This document shows positions 41,401-55,661 of a stretch of DNA of 64,000 bases, piece after piece. The notes beneath the pieces are model-generated. The model was not told the DNA's origin. It saw only the letters and a list, made by a program, of their open reading frames with translations, and did not search any database. Both the position numbers and the translations under genes were made by a program. Origin of the DNA: Gordionus sp. m RMFG-2023 (lineage: Eukaryota > Nematomorpha > Gordioida > Chordodea > Parachordodidae); assembly GCF_954871325.1 (NCBI RefSeq), contig NC_088777.1, forward strand, positions 42,571,366 to 42,635,365, read 5' to 3'. Within the stretch, counting starts at the first letter, position 1. Every line of letters starts with the position of its first letter.

Positions 41401-44400
41401 AGTCAGGTAAATTGGTAGTATCCCTTGTGTGTGGATATAGTCAAAATATTTCTGCTATCAATCGGAATCTGTAAAAAAACACTTTCAAAATCGATCTTGG
41501 TGAATTTCTTTCCTGCCGAAAGTTTAGCTATTATTCATCATTTATTCGTGGAAGTGGATATCTTGAAATCTTCTAGAGCTGGGTTTACAGTGTCCTTAAA
41601 ATTAATGCAAAGCTTAATGCTCCCATCATTGTACGGCGGTAATAGGACTTGCCCAATGAACATCTTTTACCGACTCAAAAATTTTTTCTTGTATCCATTT
41701 GTTTAGTTCTTTGCCCACAAGATCAATCTTTGCACAGGGTACACTTCTTGGTGGTATAATTTTAGGTTGGGCATCTCTTTTCAAATATAGTTTGCCGTTA
41801 GCTTTGTTAATAGGTCCCCTAGTTGATTTGGATTCACAATCTTTAATCAGTTTTAATATTTCATCTTCGTAATTGGTATCAATGTTTGCTATAAATTTGT
41901 TCAAGATATTTTTGAAGGCGTTAATCCTCGTACGTCCCAATACAGCATTTTTTTCTTGATTCAACAACCACTACTTGTAAATATTTTGTGATGCCTTCAT
42001 AATTTACTTTAACTTGTGTAGTACCGATGATCTTAATTAAGTTTCCATCGTAGCCTGTAAGTTGCAACTTGGATTTTTTAATATCTTTAATGTTAACTTT
42101 TTTTTAGCTATTTCGTGAGGTATGATGGTGAATTTAGAGCCTGTGTCGACTTGCATCGTTGTTGTATCATCATTTATTTTTAAAGTAGTCATAAATGCAT
42201 TATCATTACCATTAAGCATGTCCTCAGTTATATTATTAACGTTAAGATCATTATCATTATTATTTTTTGTAGTGTCGACTTTATCTTCAATAATTTCTTG
42301 AATATTCATATTACAATTGTTGTTGTATTGATTTTCGTCATCATATTGTATTTGCTTTCTCTGAATGTGATCGCTTCCTCTATGATTATTTGAGTTGTTA
42401 CTATAAGATCGGTAATTATTGCGATTTCGATCATCGTATTGGTTCTGTTTCCTCTGATTATAATTATGCCATGTATTATTTCTACCGCAATTATATGAGT
42501 TGTTGTAATTAGATTGATTATTGTTGTTATTGCGATAGTTACTATAATTGCTATTATTATAATTATCATGTTATCTAAAATTATTATTATCGTAATTCCT
42601 ATTCCTATTATAATTATTATCATATCTATCGTCATAACTTTGTCTAAAGTTGTTTCTAAGATTGTTATTAGGTCTATAATTATTCTCATTCCTATAATTG
42701 TATCTAGGAAAAGTATTATCGGAATTATTTTGGTTAAAAGAAGATTTAACTAGACTCTTATGTTCATTGTTTTTTGTATTAACATCTCTATTTTTATTGG
42801 GCTTTTTATCATTATTCACATAATTACGTTATCAATTTTTAAAATTGTTATCCTGTCAAAGAATAGTTATGTCTGTTATGTATTAACAATCTATTCCTAA
42901 TCTGACTAGCTTTTACTCTTATTGGGTATCACACTTGATCCAACTCATTTGTAGTTCTAGACTCTGTATTACTTTCTTAGGGTTGTTGGCTGTTCTCCTT
43001 TTCCTCACCTCTTTGTTATCGTTTAATACATTCTCTTCGTTTAGGATATCTTCAGTTCTCTTTTCTAATTTAGTCCTTTTCGTTTAATATATCTTCGGTT
43101 CTTTTCCGTAATTGATCAATATGATTAATTATTGGTTTCCCTTCTATACTTATTTCATATCGTTTTGATCCTAGTACTCTTTTAATGCGCCACCGCAGAT
43201 TTCTATTTATTTCTAAATGTTGGGGGTAGTATTCTAGCTTTTCCTTCTTGTTCACCACCCTTTCAAATATTTGTTCTAGCAATCCTCTAGATTTAATCTA
43301 TAATAATATTTCTGCTGGGCTTTGTTTATTTTCTGCAGATAATTGTAATAGGAAAGAAGGTTTCTATTCATCCTCCGTTTTTTTATTGTCGCTATATTAT
43401 AATTAACCCTTCCTCATACCGCTCGTTTGTGAATGATATGGACTGGTCTCCCAAGCACTAATTGAATTCTATTTCTTTCACAAAAACCTTTGAATTCTTT
43501 ACTCTTGAATTGTGGCCCGTCATCTGCAGATATTTTCTTTGGAATTTCGAATCTGGCAAAAATATTTATTAATATATTAATTCATTTATTTTGGTGTTTT
43601 TATTATTCATTTGGAAATAAACTTTTTTTCGACTAGGGTTGTTTAAACGGCCCTATATTTGGATCGGCCCGATTAAGATTTTAATCAATAGAGGTCTAAC
43701 CCTTTCTGCAACTTATAAGCAAAATCTCCAGGTTTTATTAATATTATTTTGGCTAAAATCTTAATCCACTATTTTCGACCTTTTTTTTTAAATTTGAAAA
43801 TTTTTAAATAAATGAAAAAATTATGATCCCTTACTTTTACAATGACGTTTTTTGTAGAATTTGCCAATATATTTAACAGAGTCCTGCAGAAATACCACTA
43901 GGACAGCCCGGTCCGAATTTTTTAAAAAAATATTATATTTATTTTTAATTTTTATAGTTAATAATGGCGCTTAAAATATTTGGTTACGGCCGGGCTTAGG
44001 GCCTGGCCTGCAGATCTCTGGAATTTAATGAGAAATATTTTTACAAAAATGTTTGAGCCCTTAAATTTGCAGCCCGGACCTTTATATTCAACAAATATCA
44101 AGCCGCCTTTAGAGGGCATCATCGGATCATTATTAACGCTTACCTTGATTTTCTTTAAAATTATGAAGGGATCGAGAATGGGATAAACTTAAAAAAAAAT
44201 AAAATATTAAATCTACTTTTATAGGAAGGAAACGATTGGTGGATGAAAGCGGATGATCCATGGCAAGCCTTGGCCTGCTGCGCGGAAATATCCAAGGCCA
44301 TCAAGCATTCAGATCATACTAAATATTTATGCCACTTTCCTATCCATCAAGTAAAATGGGTATTAATATAGATTTGGGAGGTTACGCTCAGAATCGGAAG

Positions 44401-47400
44401 AGGAATTAATTACAATTTTAACCAATAACCTTTATTTTAAGATATTTGAATAATATAAAAAAGCACATTAGTTATTATCAGTACAGTTGAATAATTGCAC
44501 TATTTTTGGCCTATTTTAGCCGACTAAAAATAGTTTTAATCTAATAACTGTCACCTCCAACTCTCGTTTTTTTGGAAAATATACAACCTCGATGAAAGCA
44601 TAAACAAATTAGCTCGTGTCGCAATCGAATTTTTTTCGGCACGCTTATAGATTAAGTAGAATTATGCGATTTTTTTAACCCATTATAGATATCCGTATCG
44701 GTGTTGGCGGACATTAGAAAATATTTTAAGAAAAATTTACTATTGATGAAAATCGAAAATTCTTTGCAACAAAACATGGAAGATGTTAATAATACAATTG
44801 AGATCATAGTCAACGTTGCTTTTTGAATATTTTATCAAAAGATCTAAGGATATTAGAAGAGAAAATATAATTCTTACGACTTCAGACAGTGAAAGTGGAA
44901 TAAACCAGATAAAAAAATGCAAATTATAAAAGGCCTTTCATTTTTTTCCCTAGATGGGGAAAGGCATCGCCTATATTGTAAAATTGATATAAATTATAGT
45001 ATAAGTAAATTTACATACTAAAAAAGGAATTGGATTGTTCTAGTTTTTTTAGTTTTACATACAGAATACTTTTCTGTAATACGATTTGTCCCGGTCCTGT
45101 AATAATTCAAACATAATTTTAACACATGGTTTTAAAAACGGCGTCCAATTTCTTGCCTATCTTTTAACGTTACTTATTTATCGAGTAGTGTTAAGAGAGT
45201 AAGCTGGGACTAGTCTACTATTCAAAGGAGATGGGATAAATGGTATACATAATTGGCGTTATTTAACATTGAATCCTGCAATGACCTTTTTATTTGTTTA
45301 TAAAATAAACATTAAAAAATATATACACATATAGGACGGTTCTTGTAATGGCTTGCAACACTATGCCGCCCTGGGTCGGGACCAAGATGGGGGAAGTCAA
45401 GTCAATTTAATACCCAGTAATCGACCTCAAGATGTTTATACTGCCGTTGCGGAAAATGTAAAACTTTTTTTTCAAAAATTTTTGTTTTATAAGGTTTTTA
45501 AAAAATTAACAAATAAAATAATTGGGAACTTCCAGCAGATATTTGTTTTCTCTACGTTCTTTTACCACTTACATGTTAATGTATCGATTCTTAAGATAAC
45601 TGATAATTAAATCAAGATTCATGATTTATTACCGAGAGAATTGACCATTTTGTTTTACTAAATTTTTTAATTATCTATGTATATCAAAAACACAAAGGTC
45701 GAAATATTAAGACAAAAAGATGCTGAAAGTGGATCTGAAATAGCTATTTTATTGGAAGGGAAAATAACCAGAAAGGTATGAAATGTATTTTTTTTTGAGC
45801 CTTATAATATAAAAAAAACTAAACATGAATTCAAAAGGCATATTTTTAAGGAATATTTTGTGTCTCTGGCATTTTCATTTTTAATAAGACAGTTGTATCT
45901 GGATAATTTTAAAAAAAACTTTTTTGTAAAGTCGTTATTAATAAATAATCTGAAATAGATTTTTCTTATGATATATTTAAATTCATAAATCTTTTAATTT
46001 TTTGAAATCAAATACAAAGTAATTCATACTTACAATTTTTTGAGCCAAAATCTTTTCATACTTACAATTTTTTGAGAAAATCTTTGAAGATTTTTTTTTG
46101 ATGAAGAGAGATTTTTGATTCAAATTTTACCTAAAAATGCCAAATAAAATACTTTATTATTAAACTTTTGTAAATTTCATGAATAAAAGGTTTCAAAATG
46201 AAATGAAGAAGATTTTTTTCAAACTCTTGCAAAAATTGAGCTTTATCATTGTATAAGTTATTTACTAACACCAATTATTTCGATGATCTGGAAAAAAATG
46301 GTTTAAGCAACTGTTTGTGATCACATAGGAATGTGTTATCTTTTTCTTTAATTAACATCGTAAATATTCTTTTGATATATTTAAAAAAAGTATTTGCCTC
46401 CTTTTTAACAGCTCTTTTTTTTCTTTAAAAGGTAGTCAAACAAACGGTTATGACTGTGGTTTATGGGGTAACCCACTACGGGGCAAAAGAACAAATAGCT
46501 CGACAACTCGAAGATATACCAGATTTCGATAAACAAAACGTAAAATCCGCTTCCATTTATCTAGTCGAAAATACTTTTGCCAGCATCAAAAAATTGTTTA
46601 CCGCCACCAGGGAAATTCAAGTTTTAATATATTTTTTAAAAACTTTTGAATTTGGACATGATTTTATAAATGTCCTAAAATTAGTTGGTAGACTCCGACA
46701 CGGTTTACCTGAGCTTTTATCTATATCTCTAAGTTGAGCCGCAACCTAAAAATTGAAATAAATTTTTAAGAATAAAAACTCGGCTAAGTTTAGAGTTGGC
46801 CAAAGTTAGAGATTAAAATTATTATTTTTAAATACGTTAAAACCTCTAAAGAAATATTTGAGTCGTTTTCCATGCCAAAATCAATTTTAAACTATTTTAT
46901 ATATTGGCTACCTATATTAACAGGTCACCTATTCCATGTCAAATTCAACAACTTTGGGCTGACCCCTTTCAATTTTGTAAAAAATTATAGGCACTTTATA
47001 TATGTTCTAATAATATCTAAAACAAAATTTTACCTCACTCGGAATTATATTACCTGATATATTGGTTATTAAAGGTACAAAAATCGGCTTTGTTTTGAAT
47101 GAAACTATTAGTTCCAATATTGAATCTAAATATTACTAAGTCAATAATTGATAATTATGTGGGAAATATCTAAATTAATTTTTTTTAAATATTGGTCATC
47201 TTTTGTCAATTGAAATTAATATTTTGAATGAGCTTCAATTTTTTTGTATGATGTATGAAAAACTACAGATGGCGCTATACGTTAACTAATAAATTTTATT
47301 AAATTTTTTTTTTAATGTGCATGATATTATTTGTAGATAAGATTATGCCTTGAAATGAAAAAAACCTTAAATTGCACTAAAATGTTCATATATAGCGCTA

Positions 47401-49652
47401 TCTATATGTTTTTACACATTATTTGCTATATTATTAAAATAGTTATCTACCCGCTTTAATTATTGAAGAAATTGTTAGAAAAAAAAATTGAAAAAATGAA
47501 GATAATATTTCGAAATATTAATTTTCTGCGGACATAAGATAACAAATATTTAAAAACATTTAATTTAGATGTTTCTCTCATAATTATCAATTATTGACTT
47601 AGTTATTAATATTAGATTCAATTCGAACTAATTTAACTTTTTATTTAAAACTAATTATTTAACATCAGTTAAAGGTTAAAAAAAGCCAATTTTTGTACCT
47701 TAATAAGCTAAAATTTCTTTTTGAATATTACTAGAAATATGTGCCTATGAATTTTTTATCGAAATTGAAAGGGGTTGTCCGATACGATTTTCTTGTTCAT
47801 TTGACATGGAGTGACCTATGATGGTTAAACTGGGCGATCAATTATTGTGAAATACTAATAAAATTTTACCTTTAAACTAAAGAGCAGATTCATATAATTT
47901 TAAAGCATTCATCATTTAAATGAAGGATTGGTTTACGGATTGTGCAAAGTTCATATGTTCCAACACGAACCTGACCCTCGAATGGGTGACACCTATCGGA
48001 TTTCCTGTCGTTCAACCTTACAGCAAAAGGACTCAGATGGTTCTACCCAAGGTTTCATTTAAAAAAAAGAAGTTAACAATATTAATCAAAATGTTATTTT
48101 TTATATTAGGGGTTTCAGCATGAAACTGCATCTTCCCTTCAACTCAGATCTGGTCTATTCGAGTATTACTTAATATATTATTTTTTTTACCCCTTGTTTA
48201 GATAAAAGTCAAATTTGAATCGGTTTTCGAAATTATTTCGTGAATCTTGCTAATATTTTGGTATAATATAATATATTATTTTTAAAAAGAAAACCATTGA
48301 CGAGAAAACAAAAAAATGCATTTCCTCCTAATTTTATCCATTCCTTAGATTCCACTCATATGATGCTCACTGCTCAACATTGCCAAAAGTATGCATTGCA
48401 CGCCTTTTTTAAAAATATACCCCATGGATTATTTTTTAATGGGTCATTTGATAAAATATAATATGCCGCCTAGTAGTTTGTGAAACGGTTCGATTTGAGC
48501 CGATTTTTAAAAACGGCTAACGCAATATTTTATCCAGAAAAATATTACGCAACCCTAACGACTTTGCTCATAGATAGCACAAACGTTTGGACATTTATTA
48601 GTGACTCGAGGCTAGGCAATATTTTTCTGACTAAAATATTGAGTTAGCCGTTTTTAAAAATCGGCTCAAATTGAGCCGTTTAACAACACTACTGCATAGT
48701 ATAAATAATATATCTAAAATTAAATTAATATTATGTTTTATATACATACAAATATTTATTTTATCTCTTCTATAACACTAATTTTTTTTGCGAATTATAA
48801 AAAATTTAAATATTACTATATAAAGAGCCGGTATAAATTTTGTGGCAGTTCATGATTGTTTTTGGACTCATCCGGCACACGTTGAAACTATGAATCAGGT
48901 CAATAAATTGTCTTCCTCTTATATTTTTAAGAATTTGTTAAAATTTAAAATTATTAATTATAAAACTTATATATTAACTTTTGTATGATTAGTCTGTTTA
49001 TTATTTTATATGTATTGGATAAGTTAATTTATAAAAATTTGTATTAAGTATATACAAATTATATAGTTATGCCGAGAACAATTCGTTTTACTCCACAAGC
49101 ACCCAATAATTGAAAATCTTTCACAATTTTTCGTTGAAAATTACAGTTATAGCAACGAGTATACATTAAACATTTCATTGCTCATTTTAAATATAATATA
49201 CTATACATGTTCCTAATAAATATTTTAAAATTTTGTTTTTGCCAAAAAAAAAATTGATAGAATGAATGATTGATATTCACATTTTATTTTATCATTTTTT
49301 ATTAACTGCTAACTCTATTGTGGTATTATTTATTAAAATTTGTTATGTTCATTTATTATAATATTCTCTTTCGTTAGATTTTTTTAAGCATTTAATGCTA
49401 AATATTTTAAATTTTAAGTTAATCGAATGTAAACGATTTATGAACTATTTTAAAATTTAAAAAAAATATAAGAGAAATATCTTCATCCCTCAATAAAAGC
49501 GGCGTTGTTGAGGATATGCTCAAGTTCAATCAATTATTGAAAAAGATCCCCCAAAAAGGTTATCTAAAATTTAGATCAAATGAATATTAATTTTTGTTTT
49601 AGGATCCTTACAAATAGACGATGTTTTAAAATCGACCTTCTTTTTTAGTTGA
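18733..49652 (+). CDS. POLRMT: Mitochondrial DNA-directed RNA polymerase, whole gene (about 32 exons)
   Basis: Single-subunit, T7-like RNA polymerase that transcribes mitochondrial DNA. Candidate exons were joined by GT-AG sites and consistent phase; they sum to about 1,400 codons, against 1,230 for human POLRMT, the excess lying in the N-terminal part. Order: variable N-terminus, PPR-like helices, N-terminal domain, polymerase core. The core holds [16 protein letters not shown] (catalytic Asp), [14 protein letters not shown] (catalytic Lys and Tyr), [10 protein letters not shown] and VHDCFWTH (second catalytic Asp), and ends in STFFFS like the human STYFFS. No catalytic residue is missing. 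The first Met used is at 18733; the frame is open back to 18638, so the true start, and any mitochondrial targeting exon, may lie upstream. One region (24861-27736) probably hides an unidentified exon. Introns total about 27 kb and are swollen by transposons. Confidence 0.93.
19964..19975. repeat. Poly-C tract (12 bp)
   Basis: Twelve C on the plus strand in POLRMT intron 2. Confidence 0.9.
21587..29620 (+). CDS. POLRMT: POLRMT exons 6-14: N-terminal domain
   Basis: Proposed exons: 21587-21655, 21809-21907, 23034-23321, 23759-23873, 24288-24373, 24729-24860, 27737-27778, 27966-28041, 29554-29620. Landmarks matching human [15 protein letters not shown] (human AVHKVKPTF), LYPLLKILP (LYPFLCLLD), [23 protein letters not shown] (REQPWPLPVQMELG), [19 protein letters not shown] before the next exon's PHP. 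Phases agree from 21587 to 24860. The 42-bp exon at 27737 and the exon at 27966 are the least certain, and the phase between 28041 and 29554 does not fit directly, so a small exon is missing there; another is likely between 24860 and 27737. Confidence 0.7.
22066..22205. repeat. Dispersed repeat, family D copy
   Basis: AT-rich stretch with AAAATCTTTGAAGAT followed by a TTTTGAAGAAGAGAG-like block and a CTTTTATAAGTAAATCTC region. The same order of motifs occurs at about 46076-46230 and in part at 57850-57900. It lies in the POLRMT intron after exon 7. Confidence 0.45.
22325..22753. mobile_element. Decayed hAT-like MITE with GGGCGGGTT motifs
   Basis: The right end reads, inward, CAGAGCTCTGCAATGG, a CAGAG-type end like family A, and GC-rich GGGCGGGTTRAAT motifs recur at both sides (22328-22400 and 22620-22740). 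The left end is not clear, so start and target duplication are uncertain. A 74-bp tandem duplication sits inside it. Confidence 0.45.
22437..22584. repeat. Tandem duplication, two 74-bp units
   Basis: The stretch beginning AATAATAGCTTTATTTCATA at 22441 is repeated from 22515 with about three differences over 74 bp. The high identity marks a recent local duplication inside the MITE above. Confidence 0.9.
25115..25465. mobile_element. hAT-like MITE, family A
   Basis: A 351-bp element with inverted ends CAGAGACCTGTAGAGG and, from the right, CAGAGATCTGCAGGCC. The interior alternates AT-rich DNA with GGCCCGG/CCGGGCC blocks. No flanking direct repeat is recognisable, so the insertion is old or the flanks have diverged. 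It lies in a POLRMT intron where an exon is missing from my model. Confidence 0.7.
26210..27458. mobile_element. Non-autonomous hAT-like element, family C (CAGTGTTGTTAA ends)
   Basis: A 1,249-bp element with inverted ends CAGTGTTGTTAAAACTAC and, from the right, CAGTGTTGTTAATGTAGC, followed at both sides by a GTAGCGCG/GCGGTAC motif. Flanks TTGCCGAG (26202-26209) and TTGCCAAG (27459-27466) form an 8-bp target duplication with one mismatch. No transposase domain is visible. It is the longest member of the family whose short copies sit at 34.5, 36.8, 37.0, 48.5 and 51.4 kb. Confidence 0.75.
29741..29760. repeat. Perfect 20-bp palindrome
   Basis: CTTAATAGCCGGCTATTAAG is its own reverse complement. 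It lies in a POLRMT intron, 120 bp after the 29554-29620 exon, with TTAAGCC/GGCTTAA words scattered around it, so it may be part of an unrecognised repeat. Confidence 0.9.
30731..32036 (-). mobile_element. Mutator-like element (MULE) remnant
   Basis: Flanked by a perfect 9-bp direct repeat TTTTTAAAC at 30722-30730 and 32037-32045; 9 bp is the Mutator hallmark. Both ends carry inverted CCCGAAAAAAACYCCGG-type motifs. On the minus strand about 31960-31620 broken frames read PPETWN, TNNxxEGG and [10 protein letters not shown], matching the C-terminal part of MULE/FLYWCH-type transposases, where WN, TNN and EG are characteristic. The DDE catalytic region is absent, so it is internally deleted and inactive. 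It carries a nested hAT MITE (31142-31553), hence is older than that insertion. It sits in a POLRMT intron. Confidence 0.65.
31142..31553. mobile_element. hAT-like MITE (CAGTGGCGTAGCTA ends), nested in the MULE
   Basis: A 412-bp element with inverted ends CAGTGGCGTAGCTACG and, from the right, CAGTGGCGTAGCTAG. A perfect 8-bp duplication ATGTATAT lies at 31134-31141 and 31554-31561. GC-rich subterminal blocks (GGCCGAAGGCC, GGGGGCGAAGCCC) flank an AT-rich centre. Its ends are related to the family B elements at 13.8 and 57.3 kb. Confidence 0.88.
32224..37419 (+). CDS. POLRMT: POLRMT exons 15-21: start of the polymerase core
   Basis: Proposed exons: 32224-32440, 32575-32708, 32903-33049 (or 33052), 33199-33315 (an acceptor at 33179 is also possible), 33897-33981, 36490-36601, 37341-37419. 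The reading gives [21 protein letters not shown] (human MLCPPLPWTS), [38 protein letters not shown] (human LRDRVFWLPHNMDFRGRTYP), [17 protein letters not shown] and [14 protein letters not shown]. Phases 1, 1 and 2 at the 32440, 33981 and 36601 junctions restore the frame exactly, strong support for these sites. The 2.5-kb and 6.8-kb introns within and after this block are where most insertions sit. Confidence 0.88.
33701..33709. repeat. Poly-G tract (9 bp)
   Basis: Nine G on the plus strand; the only sizeable G run against six long C runs. Confidence 0.9.
34550..34737. mobile_element. hAT-like MITE, family C (TAGTGTTGTTTAAAC ends)
   Basis: A 188-bp near-palindromic element. It begins TAGTGTTGTTTAAAC and ends GTTTAACAACATTA, and the TCGATTTTTAAAAACGGC arm mirrors AAATCGGCTC on the other side. 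Perfect 8-bp duplication ACTAGCTT at 34542-34549 and 34738-34745. It sits in the POLRMT intron 33982-36489. Confidence 0.85.
35381..35418. repeat. (AT)19 microsatellite
   Basis: Uninterrupted AT dinucleotides, about 38 bp, in the same POLRMT intron. Confidence 0.95.
36772..36968. mobile_element. hAT-like MITE, family C
   Basis: A 197-bp inverted-repeat element starting TAGTGTTGTTAAACGG and ending GTTTAACAACACTA; the two arms pair over most of its length (AACCCAATATTTTAGCC with GGCTAAAATATTGGGTT). Flanks AAATGCTA and TTAAATTC do not match convincingly, so no target duplication is claimed. Confidence 0.8.
37011..37184. mobile_element. hAT-like MITE, family C, second copy in the same intron
   Basis: About 174 bp, starting TAGTGTTGTTAAACGG and ending near GTTTAACAACGGTA, only 42 bp after the previous copy and in the same orientation. 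A shared TAGAAC at both flanks suggests a decayed duplication. Arms are less well matched than in the neighbour. Confidence 0.75.
37635..40310 (+). mobile_element. LINE with inverted 5' segment
   Basis: The body, about 37990-39942 plus strand, is a reverse transcriptase: [71 protein letters not shown] (catalytic box) and a C-terminal [10 protein letters not shown] stretch. At 37635-38018 on the minus strand is the matching endonuclease end ([24 protein letters not shown]), which should precede the RT on the same strand. Head-to-head joining of the two near 37990 is the classic 5' inversion made by twin priming. The RT frame has at least three stops and frame changes, so it is dead. The tail after 39942 includes a hairpin at about 40202-40223 (ATAGTCCTTGGACTAT). 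Exact 3' end and target duplication were not resolved. Confidence 0.82.
40780..43560 (-). mobile_element. Ty3-like LTR retroelement fossil (gag-pol remnants)
   Basis: On the minus strand, from 43560 downward: an integrase core and C-terminal piece (about 43560-43070), an Asn-rich gag-like stretch (about 42820-42310), an aspartic protease segment with a DTG-type site (42309-42037), the N-terminal part of reverse transcriptase (41967-41626), the RT catalytic region with YIDD (41357-41121) and the start of RNase H, fading out by about 40780. Family: Ty3/Metaviridae-like by domain order and RT type. It is broken in many places and no LTRs are visible. Integrase lying before gag implies remnants of two copies or a rearrangement. 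It looks old. Location: POLRMT intron 37420-44224. Confidence 0.75.
42310..42680. repeat. AAT/ATT-rich low-complexity tract
   Basis: Dense ATT/AAT trinucleotides with interspersed CG-containing words; on the minus strand it corresponds to the Asn/Arg-rich gag-like region of the fossil above. Overlapping open frames here on both strands are by-products of this composition. Confidence 0.7.
43640..43785. mobile_element. Truncated family C MITE
   Basis: Starts near GGGTTGTTTAAACGGCCC and carries the family's GATTAAGATTTTAATC and GGCTAAAATCTTAATCC arms, but the right end is lost. Confidence 0.5.
43877..44020. mobile_element. Small hAT-like MITE, family A
   Basis: 144 bp with ends CAGAGTCCTGCAG and, from the right, CAGAGATCTGCAGGCC. 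Flanks ATATTTAA and GAATTTAA agree at six of eight positions. It lies 204 bp before a POLRMT catalytic exon. Confidence 0.7.
44225..46620 (+). CDS. POLRMT: POLRMT exons 22-25: catalytic palm and fingers
   Basis: Proposed exons: 44225-44350, 45335-45457, 45698-45775, 46432-46620, all phase 0. They encode [15 protein letters not shown], then [16 protein letters not shown] with the first metal-binding Asp, [22 protein letters not shown], and [14 protein letters not shown] with the nucleotide-binding Lys and the Tyr that selects ribonucleotides. All residues known to be essential in the T7-like family are present. Exon boundaries coincide with sharp drops in coding character, and conservation here is the highest in the gene. 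Intron 45776-46431 contains the end of a dispersed repeat related to one at 57.8 kb. Confidence 0.95.
46035..46230. mobile_element. Family D repeat end (AAGAGTTTGAAAAAAATC)
   Basis: Read from 46229 leftward on the minus strand it begins CAAGAGTTTGAAAAAAATCT, nearly the same as the left end of the element at 57833. It shares AAAATCTTTGAAGAT and GATGAAGAGAG-like blocks with 22066-22205. The left boundary is unclear. Confidence 0.45.
47926..49652 (+). CDS. POLRMT: POLRMT exons 26-32: C-terminal palm to stop
   Basis: Proposed exons: 47926-48051, 48110-48162, 48290-48388, 48826-48898, 49067-49145, 49475-49558, 49603-49652. They read [69 protein letters not shown] with the second metal-binding Asp, [18 protein letters not shown] and [11 protein letters not shown] followed by TGA at 49650-49652. 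Phases 0, 2, 2, 0, 1, 1 chain perfectly. The last intron is 44 bp. An AATAAA at 50059-50064 could serve as the polyadenylation signal, though a long 3' UTR would then reach close to CDK1. Confidence 0.93.
48474..48691. mobile_element. hAT-like MITE, family C
   Basis: 218 bp, from TAGTTTGTGAAACGG to GTTTAACAACACTA, with long pairing arms (GATTTGAGCCGATTTTTAAA against its complement at 48648-48675). Flanks CCGCCTAG and CTGCATAG agree at six of eight positions. Inserted in the POLRMT intron between exons ending 48388 and starting 48826. Confidence 0.75.
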
Positions 49653-50289
49653 TCTATCCTTTGAAAATATTAAAAGAATACTATTCAATTATTCTTGCAA
49701 TATTAGGAAATTATTACCAATTATTGTACACAATGTTAAATATACAGTATTTATTTGTTAGCCATGACGAAATTTATTATAAATTTTATTGTATATATAG
49801 TGATTCCGATGAAATGTGTGCTTACATTCATTTATTCATTAAGATAAATTAGTGATTTTTTAAAAAAATGAAAAAATAGAAAGTTATATAAAGAATATGA
49901 ATGCTTGATATATAATACTCGATTTCTTAGAAATGCGTTTGATAAATGCAAAGAATATATTTATCATATTATATTTAATTAAATATATATAAAAAAAACT
50001 AAGACTAAATTACGGGAATTAAAAGTTTTTATATAAAAACTATGTATTTTATTTCTACAATAAAAAGGAGGAAAATTTTAATCAAATCAAGATATTAAAC
50101 ATTAAATGGCAGATTTATTTGAGTTGATTTAATTTTAACGGGATTTTTTTTACATCCTTTTTCATAAGCATTAGAAATGGTTAAAACACGGCAAGAAAAA
50201 CCTTTAATAAAGTTTCACTTTTATAATTTTTTTTCTATGTTACAAAAATAAATATTCAAGATGGTAGATTATAAATCTTTTTTTTAAAT
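49653..50289. other. Intergenic gap between convergent POLRMT and CDK1
   Basis: 637 bp of AT-rich DNA holding both 3' UTRs. AATAAA occurs on the plus strand at 50059-50064 and 50206-50211. No other gene or element was seen. Confidence 0.6.
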
Positions 50290-54685
<4,396 letters not shown>

Positions 54686-55434
54686 TAATCAATCAATAAC
54701 GCATTTAATAATTGCTAGTTGTTTGGCTTAGGTTCTAAAATTTCAAATTTAAAAAGACCGGTTTAGGTGGAGTTGATTCATCTATTTTTAATTTTGAGAA
54801 AAGTGTTAGGTATTAATATCATTCTATATTGTGAAATAGCTATGAAGATAAGATTAAATTAATTATAGATTAATTTAATATCTATATAAATGATCAATTT
54901 TAATATAAATTTGAATGGGGATGAATCTTATAATTAGAAAAATATATATTTTTTATAAATAATTAAATTCAGTGTTTAATCATCTATCTACTGTAGTAGA
55001 TTTTAAATTCAAAAAATTGCATCATATTCGCCCCCACCCCATTCCTTAAATTAATTTATTTGATTTTGCACTAGTAAATCCTCTTTCGGAGTTTATTTCT
55101 CACTTAAACTTGTTTTTATAGGTATTTTGAGTAGGGTGCTTTTACTGAATTAAAATAAAATGAGCATATGCTGCATGCAGATAAATAAAAATGGCTATAT
55201 ATAATTATGATAATTAATTTAACAGGAAGAAATCCCGTTTAAGCATAATCTGGTCTAATTCATACAAATTGAAACAATATCCATTGATCAATTAACTCTA
55301 CGATGGTTAAATTGGTTTATAGTTAATTATCAATAAAGTGGTCTCGATGTGGTATATTAAATCTCAACCAATAAGTTCCCTTTTATGCTGACAATATAAT
55401 CAATACGATATTACCTGGCGACGCTGCAGATGTG
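54686..55434. other. Upstream flank of CDK1
   Basis: AT-rich, no coding sequence seen; it should hold the CDK1 promoter and 5' UTR. No specific element is claimed. Confidence 0.5.
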
Positions 55435-55442
55435 CTACGCTA

Positions 55443-55653
55443 GAATTGTTCAAACTTCCAATTTTAGCCTATTTTAAAAAATGGCTCGATTAAGATTTTA
55501 GTAAAAATTATATTAAGTAAGCCACAAGATTTATCAAATAGATGTCCAAATCTTTCTGCCATCCATAGGAAGATCTTAAGCTTCCATAATATTATTTTTA
55601 AAATCTTAATCAGACCGATTTTAAAATTATCCCGAATTTAGCTTTTAATAACA
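55443..55653. mobile_element. Decayed family C-like MITE
   Basis: About 211 bp from GAATTGTTCAAAC to TTAATAACAT with internal arms GATTAAGATTTTAG and AAAATCTTAATC, as in the truncated copy at 43.6 kb. TACGCTA occurs directly at both flanks (55436-55442, 55655-55661); with CTACGCTA/TTACGCTA this makes an 8-bp duplication with one mismatch. Confidence 0.6.
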
Positions 55654-55661
55654 TTACGCTA

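Noticed and set aside
42514-42753. 79-codon open frame of repeated Ile/Val on the plus strand
   Set aside because: By-product of the AAT/ATT-rich tract that encodes the Asn-rich gag-like region on the other strand.
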